Origin: Solibacillus isronensis
GTDB taxonomy: Bacteria; Bacillota; Bacilli; Bacillales_A; Planococcaceae
Direction: 5' to 3'
Assembly: GCF_900168685.1 (NCBI RefSeq)
Contig: NZ_FVZN01000010.1
Span: 62,001 to 126,000 of the forward strand
Length of the DNA stretch: 64,000 bases
Below are positions 38,115 through 46,059 of the stretch, piece by piece. Under the pieces are notes generated by a model. It ran no database searches, had not been told where the DNA came from, and saw only the letters and a list, made by a program, of their open reading frames with translations. The translations under genes were made by a program, and so were the position numbers. The number at the start of each line of letters is the position of its first letter. Positions within the stretch are counted from its first letter, which is position 1.

Positions 38115-39143
38115 ATGAATAAACCTTTCGTGCCGCAGCTTGTTTATTTTGAACCGAAAGCATTGGACTATCCGCTCGGTAAAGAACTAAAAGAAAAATT
38201 TGAAGCGTTAGGCATTGAAATACGGTATACAACCTCCCATAACCAAATACGAAATTTTCCCGGAAACAATGATTTGCAAAAGTATCGAATCGCAAAATCT
38301 ACACTTGTCGTTGGTATTCGCAAAACTTTGAAGTTCGATACGTCCAAGCCATCTGCTGAGTATGCTATTCCGCTTGCTACAGGATGTATGGGTCACTGTC
38401 ATTATTGCTATTTACAAACAACAATGGGAAGCAAGCCGTACATTCGCACATATGTGAATGTCGAGGAAATATTTGAAGCAGCGGATCAGTATATCGAAGA
38501 GCGTGCCCCTGAAATCACTCGGTTTGAAGCGGCCTGTACTTCCGATATTGTAGGGTTGGATCATTTAACACATTCATTAAAGAAAGCGATAGAGCATTTC
38601 GGCCAAACTGAGTTGGGCAGGTTAAGGTTTGTTACGAAATTTCATCATGTTGATCATTTACTCGATGCAAAACATAATGGTCATACAAGATTTCGTTTTA
38701 GTATTAATGCAGATTATGTCATAAAAAATTTCGAACCGGGTACTTCCTCGCTCGCCCAGCGAATTGAAGCAGCCGGTAAAGTAGCTAGAGCGGGTTATCC
38801 TCTTGGATTTATCGTAGCACCGATTTACCTTCATGAAGGATGGGAGAATGGCTACTATCATATGTTTGAACGACTTGACGCCGAACTCCCCCAAGACGTT
38901 CGGGAAGATATTACATTCGAATTTATTCAGCACCGCTTTACAAAGGCCGCGAAAAATGTGATTAATAAAAACTACCCGAAGACGAAGCTAAAATTGGACG
39001 AATCTGTAAGACGCGTGAAGTGGGGAAAATACGGAATTAGTAAGTATATTTATCAAAAGAACGAAGAAGATGAAATGAAAGAAAAGCTCTACAGCTACAT
39101 GGAAAAGTTCTTTCCAAATGCGAAACTGGAATACTTTACTTAG
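38115..39143 (+). CDS. splB: Spore photoproduct lyase
   Basis: 342 residues. The radical SAM cluster site CMGHCHYC (CX3CX2C) sits in ATGCMGHCHYCYLQT; the conserved Cys of EAACTSDIVGLDHLT corresponds to the hydrogen-donor Cys of known SPL enzymes. It repairs the UV thymine dimer of spores during germination. B. subtilis splB is made in the forespore. No splA-like gene precedes it. Only ATG 38115 is available in frame. Confidence 0.94.
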   Translation: MNKPFVPQLVYFEPKALDYPLGKELKEKFEALGIEIRYTTSHNQIRNFPGNNDLQKYRIAKSTLVVGIRKTLKFDTSKPSAEYAIPLATGCMGHCHYCYLQTTMGSKPYIRTYVNVEEIFEAADQYIEERAPEITRFEAACTSDIVGLDHLTHSLKKAIEHFGQTELGRLRFVTKFHHVDHLLDAKHNGHTRFRFSINADYVIKNFEPGTSSLAQRIEAAGKVARAGYPLGFIVAPIYLHEGWENGYYHMFERLDAELPQDVREDITFEFIQHRFTKAAKNVINKNYPKTKLKLDESVRRVKWGKYGISKYIYQKNEEDEMKEKLYSYMEKFFPNAKLEYFT

Positions 39144-39213
39144 ATATAAAAGCAAAAGCAGACACGTTCAATTTTGAACTGTCTGCTTCTTATATTTAAC
39201 GGATTTTTAATTT

Positions 39214-39717
39214 TTATTTTGTAAAATCAATTTTCTTTTGCAATAAATAAATTGTGACGCCGCCTACTAGCATTGAAAAGGCTTCTCCCACTGCTACCAT
39301 TCCGTAAGTTGGCCAAAATGGCAGATCAAATACGATCATCAGCTGGGCTGCAACTGTAAACATGGATGCCGTAAAAATAATACCGGTTACAACAATTTTT
39401 AACACTAAGTTTTTCATATTTCTTGTAACGATACGGCAAATAACTAATACAATCAGTGTAGCAATCCCGCCTACCGGTACATCAATCCACCACATTGGTG
39501 AAAAAAGGTTTGCAATGACTACACCTAATGTTACTGCTACTATGTAACGTTTATGGAATAGCACTAAATAGTTAAACATTTCCGACAGCCTTAATTGAAC
39601 GGCTCCGAAACTAATGACAGCCAAAACAAGCGTCACTGCTACATAAAGAGAAGCAACGATCGCAACTTTAGCTGTTTCATGCACGTTGACACGTGATGAT
39701 GAAACAGAATTTTCCAT
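39214..39717 (-). CDS. queT: QueT-family queuosine precursor transporter subunit
   Basis: 167 residues with about five membrane spans. YVAVTLVLAVISFGAVQLRLSEMFNYLVLFHKRYIVAVTLGVVIAN with SPMWWIDVPVGGIATL is the QueT (COG4708) pattern, an energy-coupling-factor S component for queuosine precursors. AAGGAGG precedes ATG 39717. The 125-nt leader folds extensively (listed separately). Confidence 0.88.
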   Translation of the reverse strand: MENSVSSSRVNVHETAKVAIVASLYVAVTLVLAVISFGAVQLRLSEMFNYLVLFHKRYIVAVTLGVVIANLFSPMWWIDVPVGGIATLIVLVICRIVTRNMKNLVLKIVVTGIIFTASMFTVAAQLMIVFDLPFWPTYGMVAVGEAFSMLVGGVTIYLLQKKIDFTK

Positions 39718-39737
39718 TATTTAATTTCCTCCTTTAT

Positions 39738-39833
39738 AAAATAGCTGTAGTTGCTATTTTACTGATAACTATGACCAAAGGAGCATGGGTGCTAGTACCC
39801 TGCCAAAGTGCCATAGTGTGATTTTGCACCCAT
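39738..39833 (-). promoter_or_regulatory. Structured leader of queT, riboswitch-like
   Basis: On the minus strand a CTATG/CATAG-closed stem (39769-39773 with 39812-39816) encloses a GGGT/ACCC hairpin. A GGGTGC block (39828-39833) could instead pair with GCACCC (39787-39792), giving two exclusive folds. An 8-bp AAAATAGC/GCTATTTT hairpin (39738-39760) sits just before the ribosome binding site. It does not match the preQ1-I or preQ1-II consensus as I know them. Confidence 0.45.
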
Positions 39834-39868
39834 TCATTATGGAGTAAATATTAAATAATGGCAATACT

Positions 39869-40591
39869 TTATTTGTTCATCCATCCACCATCGACCGGTA
39901 AAATTGTTGCATGCATATAATCGCTTGCTTCACTCGCTAAAAATAACGTAACTTTTGCAACCTCTTCAGGTTTCGCCCATCTGCCGGCCGGTGTTTGCTC
40001 TGCTACTTGCTTCGCCATTTCGCCTGAACCTTCAAAATCGGCTGCATTCATCGGCGTTTCAATCGCGCCCGGCGCAATCCCGTTGACACGTATGCCTTCC
40101 CTGCAATAATCATAGGAAAGCTGCTTCGTATAACCGATTACAGCATGTTTGGATGCGGTATATGCCGCTCCGCCGCCACCTGCAATCATTCCAGCAATCG
40201 ATGCCATATTTACGATAACACCGCGCTTTTGAATAAGCATTTTCTTTAATACTGCATTCGTTACAAAGAACATCCCTTTTACATTCACATTAAAGATTTT
40301 GTCCCATAGCGCTTCTTCTGTTTCAAGTGAAGGGACATACCCGTCAAGGATACCGGCAGTATTACATAAAATATCTATTGATTCTATTTGTCCAATCGTT
40401 TCTTCAATAAACTGTTGATCCGTTACACTTCCTACAAAGTGATGATACTGGTCATCTATTATGACTGCTTTCTGAATATCGATCCCAATAACAGTTGCCC
40501 CTTCATTTAAAAAGAAAGCAGCTTGTGCTCGTCCGATTCCCGATGCGGCACCTGTTATAACGACGACTTTATTTTTAAATTGCTTTCCCAC
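39869..40591 (-). CDS. SDR-family oxidoreductase
   Basis: 240 residues from GTG 40591 with GGAGGG 7 nt upstream; the frame upstream is not convincing. Cofactor motif TGAASGIG, NTAGILDGY, catalytic YTASKHA and C-terminal PVDGGWMNK mark a classical NAD(P)-dependent short-chain dehydrogenase. The substrate is unknown; FabG-like or hydroxy-acid dehydrogenase roles are possible. Confidence 0.85.
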   Translation of the reverse strand: MGKQFKNKVVVITGAASGIGRAQAAFFLNEGATVIGIDIQKAVIIDDQYHHFVGSVTDQQFIEETIGQIESIDILCNTAGILDGYVPSLETEEALWDKIFNVNVKGMFFVTNAVLKKMLIQKRGVIVNMASIAGMIAGGGGAAYTASKHAVIGYTKQLSYDYCREGIRVNGIAPGAIETPMNAADFEGSGEMAKQVAEQTPAGRWAKPEEVAKVTLFLASEASDYMHATILPVDGGWMNK

Positions 40592-40650
40592 TGTAATTCC
40601 CTCCAAAAAAATAACTGACTTGCATAAAAACAAGCCAGCAAATAAATTAC

Positions 40651-40872
40651 TTATAGAACGATTTCCCAATCATCCGCTAAAATATCACAAACTGTCGGTG
40701 TAAACATCGTATACCCTTCACCAGTTACATTAATAACAAAATAAGGGTTCATATCCAAACCATCCAATGTAGTCGCAGGCACATACTTTACATATAGTTC
40801 AGCACCGCCCCAGCCTTTACGGATTATTTTCTCTCCATTTTTTAAACGAGGCAAAATTTCTTCAAATGTCAT
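40651..40872 (-). CDS. DUF2829 family protein (Tad2-like)
   Basis: 73 residues from ATG 40872 (AAGGAAG upstream; ATG 40878 is too close to it). MTFEEILPRLKNGEKIIRKGWGG at the start and DILADDWEIVL at the end are the DUF2829 ends. Established knowledge: phage Tad2 proteins of this family bind the Thoeris signal gcADPR and block the defence. This copy stands 59 bp upstream of an SDR gene with no phage genes nearby. Whether it binds a nucleotide is unknown. Confidence 0.75.
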   Translation of the reverse strand: MTFEEILPRLKNGEKIIRKGWGGAELYVKYVPATTLDGLDMNPYFVINVTGEGYTMFTPTVCDILADDWEIVL

Positions 40873-40937
40873 ATTCATCTTCCTTTATGTATTCATATTT
40901 CTTACACATATTATAACAATAAGTTGCGCAAAATCAC

Positions 40938-40972
40938 ATGCACCGGGTATCAAATGATATCCCGGTGCATGG
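40938..40972 (-). terminator. Stem-loop terminator behind the 47-aa gene
   Basis: ATGCACCGGGTATC / GATATCCCGGTGCAT, a long near-perfect stem with a T-rich flank on the minus strand. Confidence 0.65.
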
Positions 40973-40977
40973 CATCC

Positions 40978-41121
40978 TTATGTTCCTCTATGCTTTGTAA
41001 CTTCTTGCGGCGGGTTATTATGAATTACCTGATTAAACTCTTTTGAATACTCTTCACGGCGATTCGTATCCTTCTTTTCCTTTTTGTTCTTAGTGAAGCT
41101 TGTTTTACTTTTTTTCGCCAT
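40978..41121 (-). CDS. Small basic hypothetical protein (47 aa)
   Basis: ATG 41121 is preceded by a perfect TAGGAGGTG ribosome binding site. The product is Lys-rich at the N-terminus (MAKKSKTSFTKNKKEKK) with a polar C-terminal half ending TKHRGT. Composition resembles minor small spore proteins, but I cannot assign a family. A terminator follows. Confidence 0.7.
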   Translation of the reverse strand: MAKKSKTSFTKNKKEKKDTNRREEYSKEFNQVIHNNPPQEVTKHRGT

Positions 41122-41264
41122 ACTTTTTCACCTCCTAAAAACGAATTGGATTCTTATTTATTTTGCGTAAAATTGATGAATGTATGATGACAATTTTTGA
41201 GCTTTGAAACAAGATTATTTTCCGGAGAAATTTTAAAACTTTTTGTATAAAAAATTATATATGA

Positions 41265-41490
41265 CCTATACTATTAAAGATTTCACTTCAAATCTAAGTG
41301 ACTGGGAGGGTTAACCCGATGAGTGCGAATGATCAATCTCAAAAGGACCAACAAAAACTGAATAAGCTTACACAGAGTATTTTTGGAGCAATCTAAAATT
41401 AATCTGAAAGCGAGGCAGTGTGTCATGGAGGATCATAAGTGGTAATCAAAAAAAGAACCTGGAATTAAAAACTCCAGGTTCTTTCTTATT
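41265..41490 (+). repeat. Tandem cassette copy 1
   Basis: This ~225-bp unit recurs 300 bp downstream with about 90 percent identity by eye. Order in each: TATACT box, two alternative hairpins (AGATTT/AAATCT or TCACTT/AAGTGA), ribosome binding site, 25-codon frame, then the terminator AAAGAACCTGGA / TCCAGGTTCTTT (41452-41484). Confidence 0.8.
41319..41396 (+). CDS. 25-residue peptide, copy 1
   Basis: ATG 41319 is preceded by GGGAGGG and lies against a GGGTTAACCC palindrome. The peptide is polar and Gln/Lys/Asp-rich (MSANDQSQKDQQKLNKL) with a hydrophobic end (IFGAI). It is nearly identical to the copy at 41619. The conservation of frame, ribosome binding site and terminator between copies argues that it is translated. 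Function unknown. Confidence 0.6.
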   Translation: MSANDQSQKDQQKLNKLTQSIFGAI

Positions 41491-41565
41491 GTTCAGATAA
41501 TACAATTGAACTCCTCAAAATTTTTAAATTTTTTTCTTGATTAATGTTTAAAAAATGAAATACAG

Positions 41566-41790
41566 CCTATACTATTAAAGATTTCACTTCAAATCTAAGT
41601 GACTGGAGGGTTAACCCGATGAGTGCGAAAGATCAATCTCAAAAGGACCAACAAAAACTGAATGAGCTTAAACAGAATATTTTTGGAGTAATCTAAAATT
41701 TAATCTGAAAGCGAGGCAGTGTGTCATGGAGGAGCAAAAGTGATAATCAAAAAAAGAACCTGGAATTAAAAACTCCAGGTTCTTTCTTAT
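41566..41790 (+). repeat. Tandem cassette copy 2
   Basis: Second copy of the unit at 41265-41490, including the same leader hairpins and terminator (41753-41785). Spacer sequence between the copies differs. Confidence 0.8.
41619..41696 (+). CDS. 25-residue peptide, copy 2
   Basis: Same start context and length as copy 1. Changes are mainly substitutions that keep the polar core and the IFG-V/A-I end (MSAKDQSQKDQQKLNEL then KQNIFGVI). Substitutions without frame changes support selection on the peptide. Confidence 0.6.
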   Translation: MSAKDQSQKDQQKLNELKQNIFGVI

Positions 41791-41802
41791 TTTAATGGTT
41801 TA

Positions 41803-42654
41803 TTACGATTCTATGCCAGCAATGCCAAATCCTCCAGGACCCGCATGAGTTGAAATCATCGCGCCGGCCTGCATCCATCTTACTTTTTCGAAGCCCGATT
41901 CCTTAGCGATTTTTTCTAGACGCTTCTTAATCTGTTCATCAAGTCCTATCGAGTAGATTAAATACAATTGCTTCCTATCAATATTGTATTCATTTAAATA
42001 ATCCCTCATAAGTTTTTCTGCAACAATGTCCATCTTGCCACGGTATTTTCTTGTTGAAACAAGCTTACCTTCTTTTAACTCGATACAAGGCTTTATTTTA
42101 AGCAACGCACCACCGATATATGCAATATTACTCACCCGTCCCCCTGCTTTTAAAAAGTCTAAACTTCCAGGCAGGAAAGCTAGCCTTGTTTTAGGGACGA
42201 TTGATTCGATTTTTGTAATTAAGTGCTCGTGGCTAATCTCAGGCTCTTCTTCAAGTAATTTAGCTGCATGTATCACCACTGCACCTAGTCCACCCGTAAC
42301 ATTTAATGCATCAATCAAAAAAAGATCGTCAAAATCTTCTGCTGCAATTACCGCACTTTGAAAGGAAGCAGATGCTTTTGACGTATAGCCTATGTGAATA
42401 ATAATGCTTTCAGGAAACTTTAATCGAATATTAGTAAATAAATCTTGATATTCATGGGTATTCGTCGCAGCTGTAGACGGTATTCTTTTCGTTTGATCGT
42501 AAAAATCAAAAACCTCTTCTACAGACAGCTCACCATCCAAATAATCTTTTCCATCCATAATAACGTGCATCGGTACTACTTGAATTTGATGTTTTTCAAC
42601 TAGGTCCTTCGGTAAATCCGCACCACTCTCAGTCGATAAAATAATTCTTTTCAT
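41803..42654 (-). CDS. DegV-family fatty-acid-binding protein (paralogue 1)
   Basis: 283 residues. MKRIILSTESGADLP, VVPMHVIMDGKDYLDGE, IPSTAATNTHEY, the lipid-site Ser of HIGYTSKASASFQSA and GLGAVVIHAAKLLEEE follow the DegV (EDD fold) pattern; DegV/FakB proteins bind single fatty acids, FakB for the kinase FakA. No FakA-like gene is adjacent. Highly similar to the protein at 44981-45832. Confidence 0.88.
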   Translation of the reverse strand: MKRIILSTESGADLPKDLVEKHQIQVVPMHVIMDGKDYLDGELSVEEVFDFYDQTKRIPSTAATNTHEYQDLFTNIRLKFPESIIIHIGYTSKASASFQSAVIAAEDFDDLFLIDALNVTGGLGAVVIHAAKLLEEEPEISHEHLITKIESIVPKTRLAFLPGSLDFLKAGGRVSNIAYIGGALLKIKPCIELKEGKLVSTRKYRGKMDIVAEKLMRDYLNEYNIDRKQLYLIYSIGLDEQIKKRLEKIAKESGFEKVRWMQAGAMISTHAGPGGFGIAGIES

Positions 42655-42830
42655 TGTACCTTCCTTTCAAAAACGCAGTCACTGCTGCAGTCTTTTTTTG
42701 CGTATTCACCTTAAATATACACTAAAAAGGAAATGCGGGTAGCACAACTTTTAGAATGAGCGTTGTATAAAATACATATAGTAAAATTGAATACGAATTA
42801 GAAACATCGTTATTAGTAAGGTGTCAAAAT

Positions 42831-43685
42831 TTACTGCCTTACAATTGGCATCGAACAACATCTGAACGAGCCGCCCGATTTAATAATTTCTGAAAAGTCG
42901 ACTTCCAGCACTTCATAGCCATGCTGTCTTATTTGATAATTCACATCACGGTTAACCGGCAAGCTTAGTACACGATTTTGTCCGATTGAAAGAACATTTG
43001 TCCCCATTGAAAACTGCTCGCTTTCGCTTACTTCTATTAACTGATACATACTCGACAAAAGATTGACTACTTTTGGGTCGAATGCATCCGGAAAAATAAG
43101 TGCATCTTTTGATGAAAGAATATTGAATACACAGTCTAAATGTAAGTATTTTGGGTTAAACGGTATTGGAAGAATTTCGTAATCGGGCAGTTCTTTTTGT
43201 AAATTTTGAATGGCCTTTTTGCATGTGCGGTCACTAATTCCGATAAACACACGATTGCCATCAATAATCACATCGCCACCTTCAATTGAGTGATCAGAAA
43301 GATTATGGTAAGAAAATTTATTGTCCTTAAGCCATTGAGCCAGTACTTCCTCTTCCCCTTGACGGATAGGATTTGCCATCTCTGAAACAAACAACTGATT
43401 TCCAATAGTAAAACCAATATCTCGTGTAAACACTTGTTCCGGGTGGTCTTTACTAGGCGGTAGTTTAATTACTTCCACACCAGCATTACGTAATGTTTGT
43501 TCAAACTTTTGATGCTGGGCTATCGCAAGATCTTGATCAATATTATCTTGCATATATTTTTTTTGAACATCATTAATCACTTCTTTGATTTCCATATATT
43601 TAGGTTCGCATAACACAACCTTTTTTAAAGTTCCATATTCACTTTTACATACTATTTTGGATTGCTTTGAAATTATTTTTACCAT
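42831..43685 (-). CDS. Dimethylarginine dimethylaminohydrolase-like guanidino hydrolase
   Basis: 284 residues of the amidinotransferase/arginine deiminase superfamily. FTRDIGFTIGNQLFVSEM, the acidic HSIEGGDVIIDGNRVFIG, catalytic His in YLHLDCVFNIL and the C-terminal Cys in GGSFRCCSMPI match the DDAH-type Cys-His-Glu arrangement. It probably hydrolyses methylated arginine or a related guanidine to citrulline. A single gene; the exact substrate is inference. Confidence 0.82.
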   Translation of the reverse strand: MVKIISKQSKIVCKSEYGTLKKVVLCEPKYMEIKEVINDVQKKYMQDNIDQDLAIAQHQKFEQTLRNAGVEVIKLPPSKDHPEQVFTRDIGFTIGNQLFVSEMANPIRQGEEEVLAQWLKDNKFSYHNLSDHSIEGGDVIIDGNRVFIGISDRTCKKAIQNLQKELPDYEILPIPFNPKYLHLDCVFNILSSKDALIFPDAFDPKVVNLLSSMYQLIEVSESEQFSMGTNVLSIGQNRVLSLPVNRDVNYQIRQHGYEVLEVDFSEIIKSGGSFRCCSMPIVRQ

Positions 43686-43851
43686 AAGTCATCCTCCAAG
43701 TTCTTGATTCACCTTTATACCATTCCCTATTCTTGCGTTTTCATAAACCATTTGCTCCATTAAAAGGTGAATACTGTAGTTTTAAGAAATTCTCGTTGGG
43801 GTATGGACTTGCAATAAGAATTAGGTGAAGAACATTAACGGAGGAGATTGT

Positions 43852-44586
43852 ATGATTACGAAAGGGCAGGCACTATTAACAAAAGAAGATTTCCATAATC
43901 GAACGGATTTGCCAAGTTGGCTCTATAAAGAATATGAAACTTTTCATAATACCGTAACGGATAAAACATTCCCTTGCTTTTTTGGAATGAGCGGCGAACT
44001 AAAAGGTGAACTTCGCTATGCGTATATTACACAAGACGACTGGAGCAACTTACCTCACGCAGTAGAAGGTTTTTTAGATTTATTTAAACAGCCTAATTAT
44101 AAAAGACACGGTCTCTTTGTATTTGTTGAGCCTTTTGTACAAGAAGGGGCGCTAGATGATTATCGTCAGCAGTTTTGGGATATCCTCCAGTACCTACATA
44201 CAGTCGATAAAGTAGAATGGCCGAAAAACAGTCCTCGTGATCCGGATCATTACTTGTGGGATTTTCATTTCGCTGGAGAGCCGATCTTTGTGTTTGGAAA
44301 TGCTCCTGCATATAAGAAACGCAAAACCCGCCATTTAGGAAATGCAATGGTACTTGGATTTCAGCCGCGTAAAATATTCCAAGGTTTAGAGGGTACTGAA
44401 AAAGGCGGGATTATGTCGAGGGAGAAAGTGCGGAAACGTGTGGAAGTTTGGGATCAGCTTCCGAAGCATCCTGATATCGGCCACTTTGGAGATCCGACAC
44501 ATAACGAATGGAAACAATCTTTTATCGGAGACGATATTATACCTATTCAAGGAAAATGTCCTTTCCAGCATAAATCATTGCTATGA
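43852..44586 (+). CDS. YqcI/YcgG family protein
   Basis: 244 residues from ATG 43852 with GGAGGAG upstream; an earlier in-frame start at 43825 precedes this site. Blocks FPCFFGMSGELKGELRYAYI, FVFVEPFV, DFHFAGEPIFVFGNAPAYKKRKTRHLGNAMVLGFQPR and CPFQHKSLL fit the YqcI/YcgG family. Function is not established. Confidence 0.8.
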   Translation: MITKGQALLTKEDFHNRTDLPSWLYKEYETFHNTVTDKTFPCFFGMSGELKGELRYAYITQDDWSNLPHAVEGFLDLFKQPNYKRHGLFVFVEPFVQEGALDDYRQQFWDILQYLHTVDKVEWPKNSPRDPDHYLWDFHFAGEPIFVFGNAPAYKKRKTRHLGNAMVLGFQPRKIFQGLEGTEKGGIMSREKVRKRVEVWDQLPKHPDIGHFGDPTHNEWKQSFIGDDIIPIQGKCPFQHKSLL

Positions 44587-44605
44587 GTTTATATTTCTAA
44601 TAAAT

Positions 44606-44639
44606 AAAAGAACGAATCCACAGTGAGATTCGTTCTTTT
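44606..44639. terminator. Bidirectional terminator
   Basis: AAAAGAACGAATC / GATTCGTTCTTTT stem between converging genes. Confidence 0.85.
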
Positions 44640-44652
44640 ATTTATTTTCAGG

Positions 44653-44934
44653 CTAACGTTTTCTTTTCGAACGGAATGACATAATAAGGGCAAACAAAAA
44701 GAGAAAAATAGTAACAATCCATACAAAATAAAATACCAATCCCAACCCGATATTCGCATCCTGATAATCCATTATTTTATTATCGATCAATGTCCATGTT
44801 AATAATGCCAGCGCTGTAATACCGATGAGGCTCACGATTATTCTGGATAGTCCTTTACTTACATAATAGATGACAATTAATAAAGTAATTAATACAATAT
44901 AAGTTAGTGCCGATATCCATACAATTTTATCCAT
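44653..44934 (-). CDS. Small membrane protein (three spans)
   Basis: 93 residues from ATG 44934. Three hydrophobic segments (about 5-25, 33-53, 62-85) and a basic C-terminal tail (SFRSKRKR) predict a small integral membrane protein. GAGGGG 10 nt upstream supports this start over the in-frame TTG at 44952. Function unknown. Confidence 0.65.
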   Translation of the reverse strand: MDKIVWISALTYIVLITLLIVIYYVSKGLSRIIVSLIGITALALLTWTLIDNKIMDYQDANIGLGLVFYFVWIVTIFLFLFALIMSFRSKRKR

Positions 44935-44980
44935 ACTGTATCTACCCCTCAACTATTGAAACGTTATAACTGTATGCCAG

Positions 44981-45832
44981 CTAACATTCTAATCCTGCAA
45001 TCCCTACTCCTCCTGGACCAGCATGTGTAGATATTCCAGCTCCCGCTTGCATCCACTTCACATTTTCGAATCCTTTCCCCTTTGCAATTTCAACCATCCG
45101 ATTTTTAATACTTTCATCAAGTCCGATTGAGTAAATCAAAAATAGCAGTTTTCTATCAATATTATATTCATTTAAAAAATCACGCATAAACTTTTCTGCT
45201 ACAACACTCATCTTCCCGCGATAGTTTCTTTTTGAAACAAGGTTCCCCTCTTTTAATTCAATACAAGGCTTTATTTTCAACAATGCTCCCCCAAGATAAA
45301 CAAGATTGCTGACCCTTCCCCCTGCTTTCAAAAAATCGAGACTTCCTGGAAGAATCGCAAGCCGTGTTTTCGGAACAAAGGATTCTATTTTCTCTATTAA
45401 ACGAATATGGTCAATGCAAGGTTCATTTTCAAGCAAAATGGCTGCATACATGACGATTGCAGCTAATCCACCCGTTATATTTAATGAGTCAATAAGGAAA
45501 AGATCTTCAAATTCTTTTGCTGCAATTACCGCGCTTTGAAAAGTGACAGATGCTTTTGATGTACACCCAATATGAATAATAATACTATCCGGAAAATCGG
45601 ATCTAATTTTTGAAAATAAATTATAATATTCCTGTACATTAGTAGCTGCAGTAGATGGGATTTTCTTAGTCCGATTATAATAATCAAAAACTTCCTCTAC
45701 AGAGAGTTCCCCGTCCAAATAATCTTTCCCATCCATAATGATATGCATTGGAGCTATTTGAATTTGATATTTTTCAACCAGTTCTTTCGGTAAATCTGCT
45801 CCACTGTCAGTTGATAAAATAATCTTTCTCAT
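44981..45832 (-). CDS. DegV-family fatty-acid-binding protein (paralogue 2)
   Basis: 283 residues from ATG 45832 (GGAAGG upstream). It aligns end to end without gaps with the protein at 41803-42654, with the same IPSTAATN, HIGCTSKAS and GPGG(V)GIAG motifs. The two copies may bind different fatty acids. Divergence is spread along the length, indicating an old duplication. Confidence 0.88.
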   Translation of the reverse strand: MRKIILSTDSGADLPKELVEKYQIQIAPMHIIMDGKDYLDGELSVEEVFDYYNRTKKIPSTAATNVQEYYNLFSKIRSDFPDSIIIHIGCTSKASVTFQSAVIAAKEFEDLFLIDSLNITGGLAAIVMYAAILLENEPCIDHIRLIEKIESFVPKTRLAILPGSLDFLKAGGRVSNLVYLGGALLKIKPCIELKEGNLVSKRNYRGKMSVVAEKFMRDFLNEYNIDRKLLFLIYSIGLDESIKNRMVEIAKGKGFENVKWMQAGAGISTHAGPGGVGIAGLEC

Positions 45833-46059
45833 CGTGTACACCTTCCAAATAACGCAGCTATTCTGCGTACTTATTATTTTTATCGATAGTTAATCTTGTA
45901 ATATACTTATTTATATTTTAATTGAACCTCTAATATATTTATATGTAAGAGTTAGATTGGCATAACCTGTTTAGACATTCTCAATAGAAAAAAACGAATT
46001 CTTTTTCAAAAATCCGTTTTGTAAATTTATCGTTCATTAGTTTTTGTTCTATTTCCTAT

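Noticed and set aside
39738-39833. Calling the queT leader a preQ1 riboswitch outright
   Set aside because: The A-rich tail with pairing to the loop (preQ1-I) and the preQ1-II pseudoknot sequence are not found, so only a candidate structure is reported.
41265-41790. Insertion sequence or transposon remnant for the tandem cassettes
   Set aside because: No terminal inverted repeats, target duplications or transposase fragments are visible; the conserved promoter-frame-terminator layout fits a gene duplication better.
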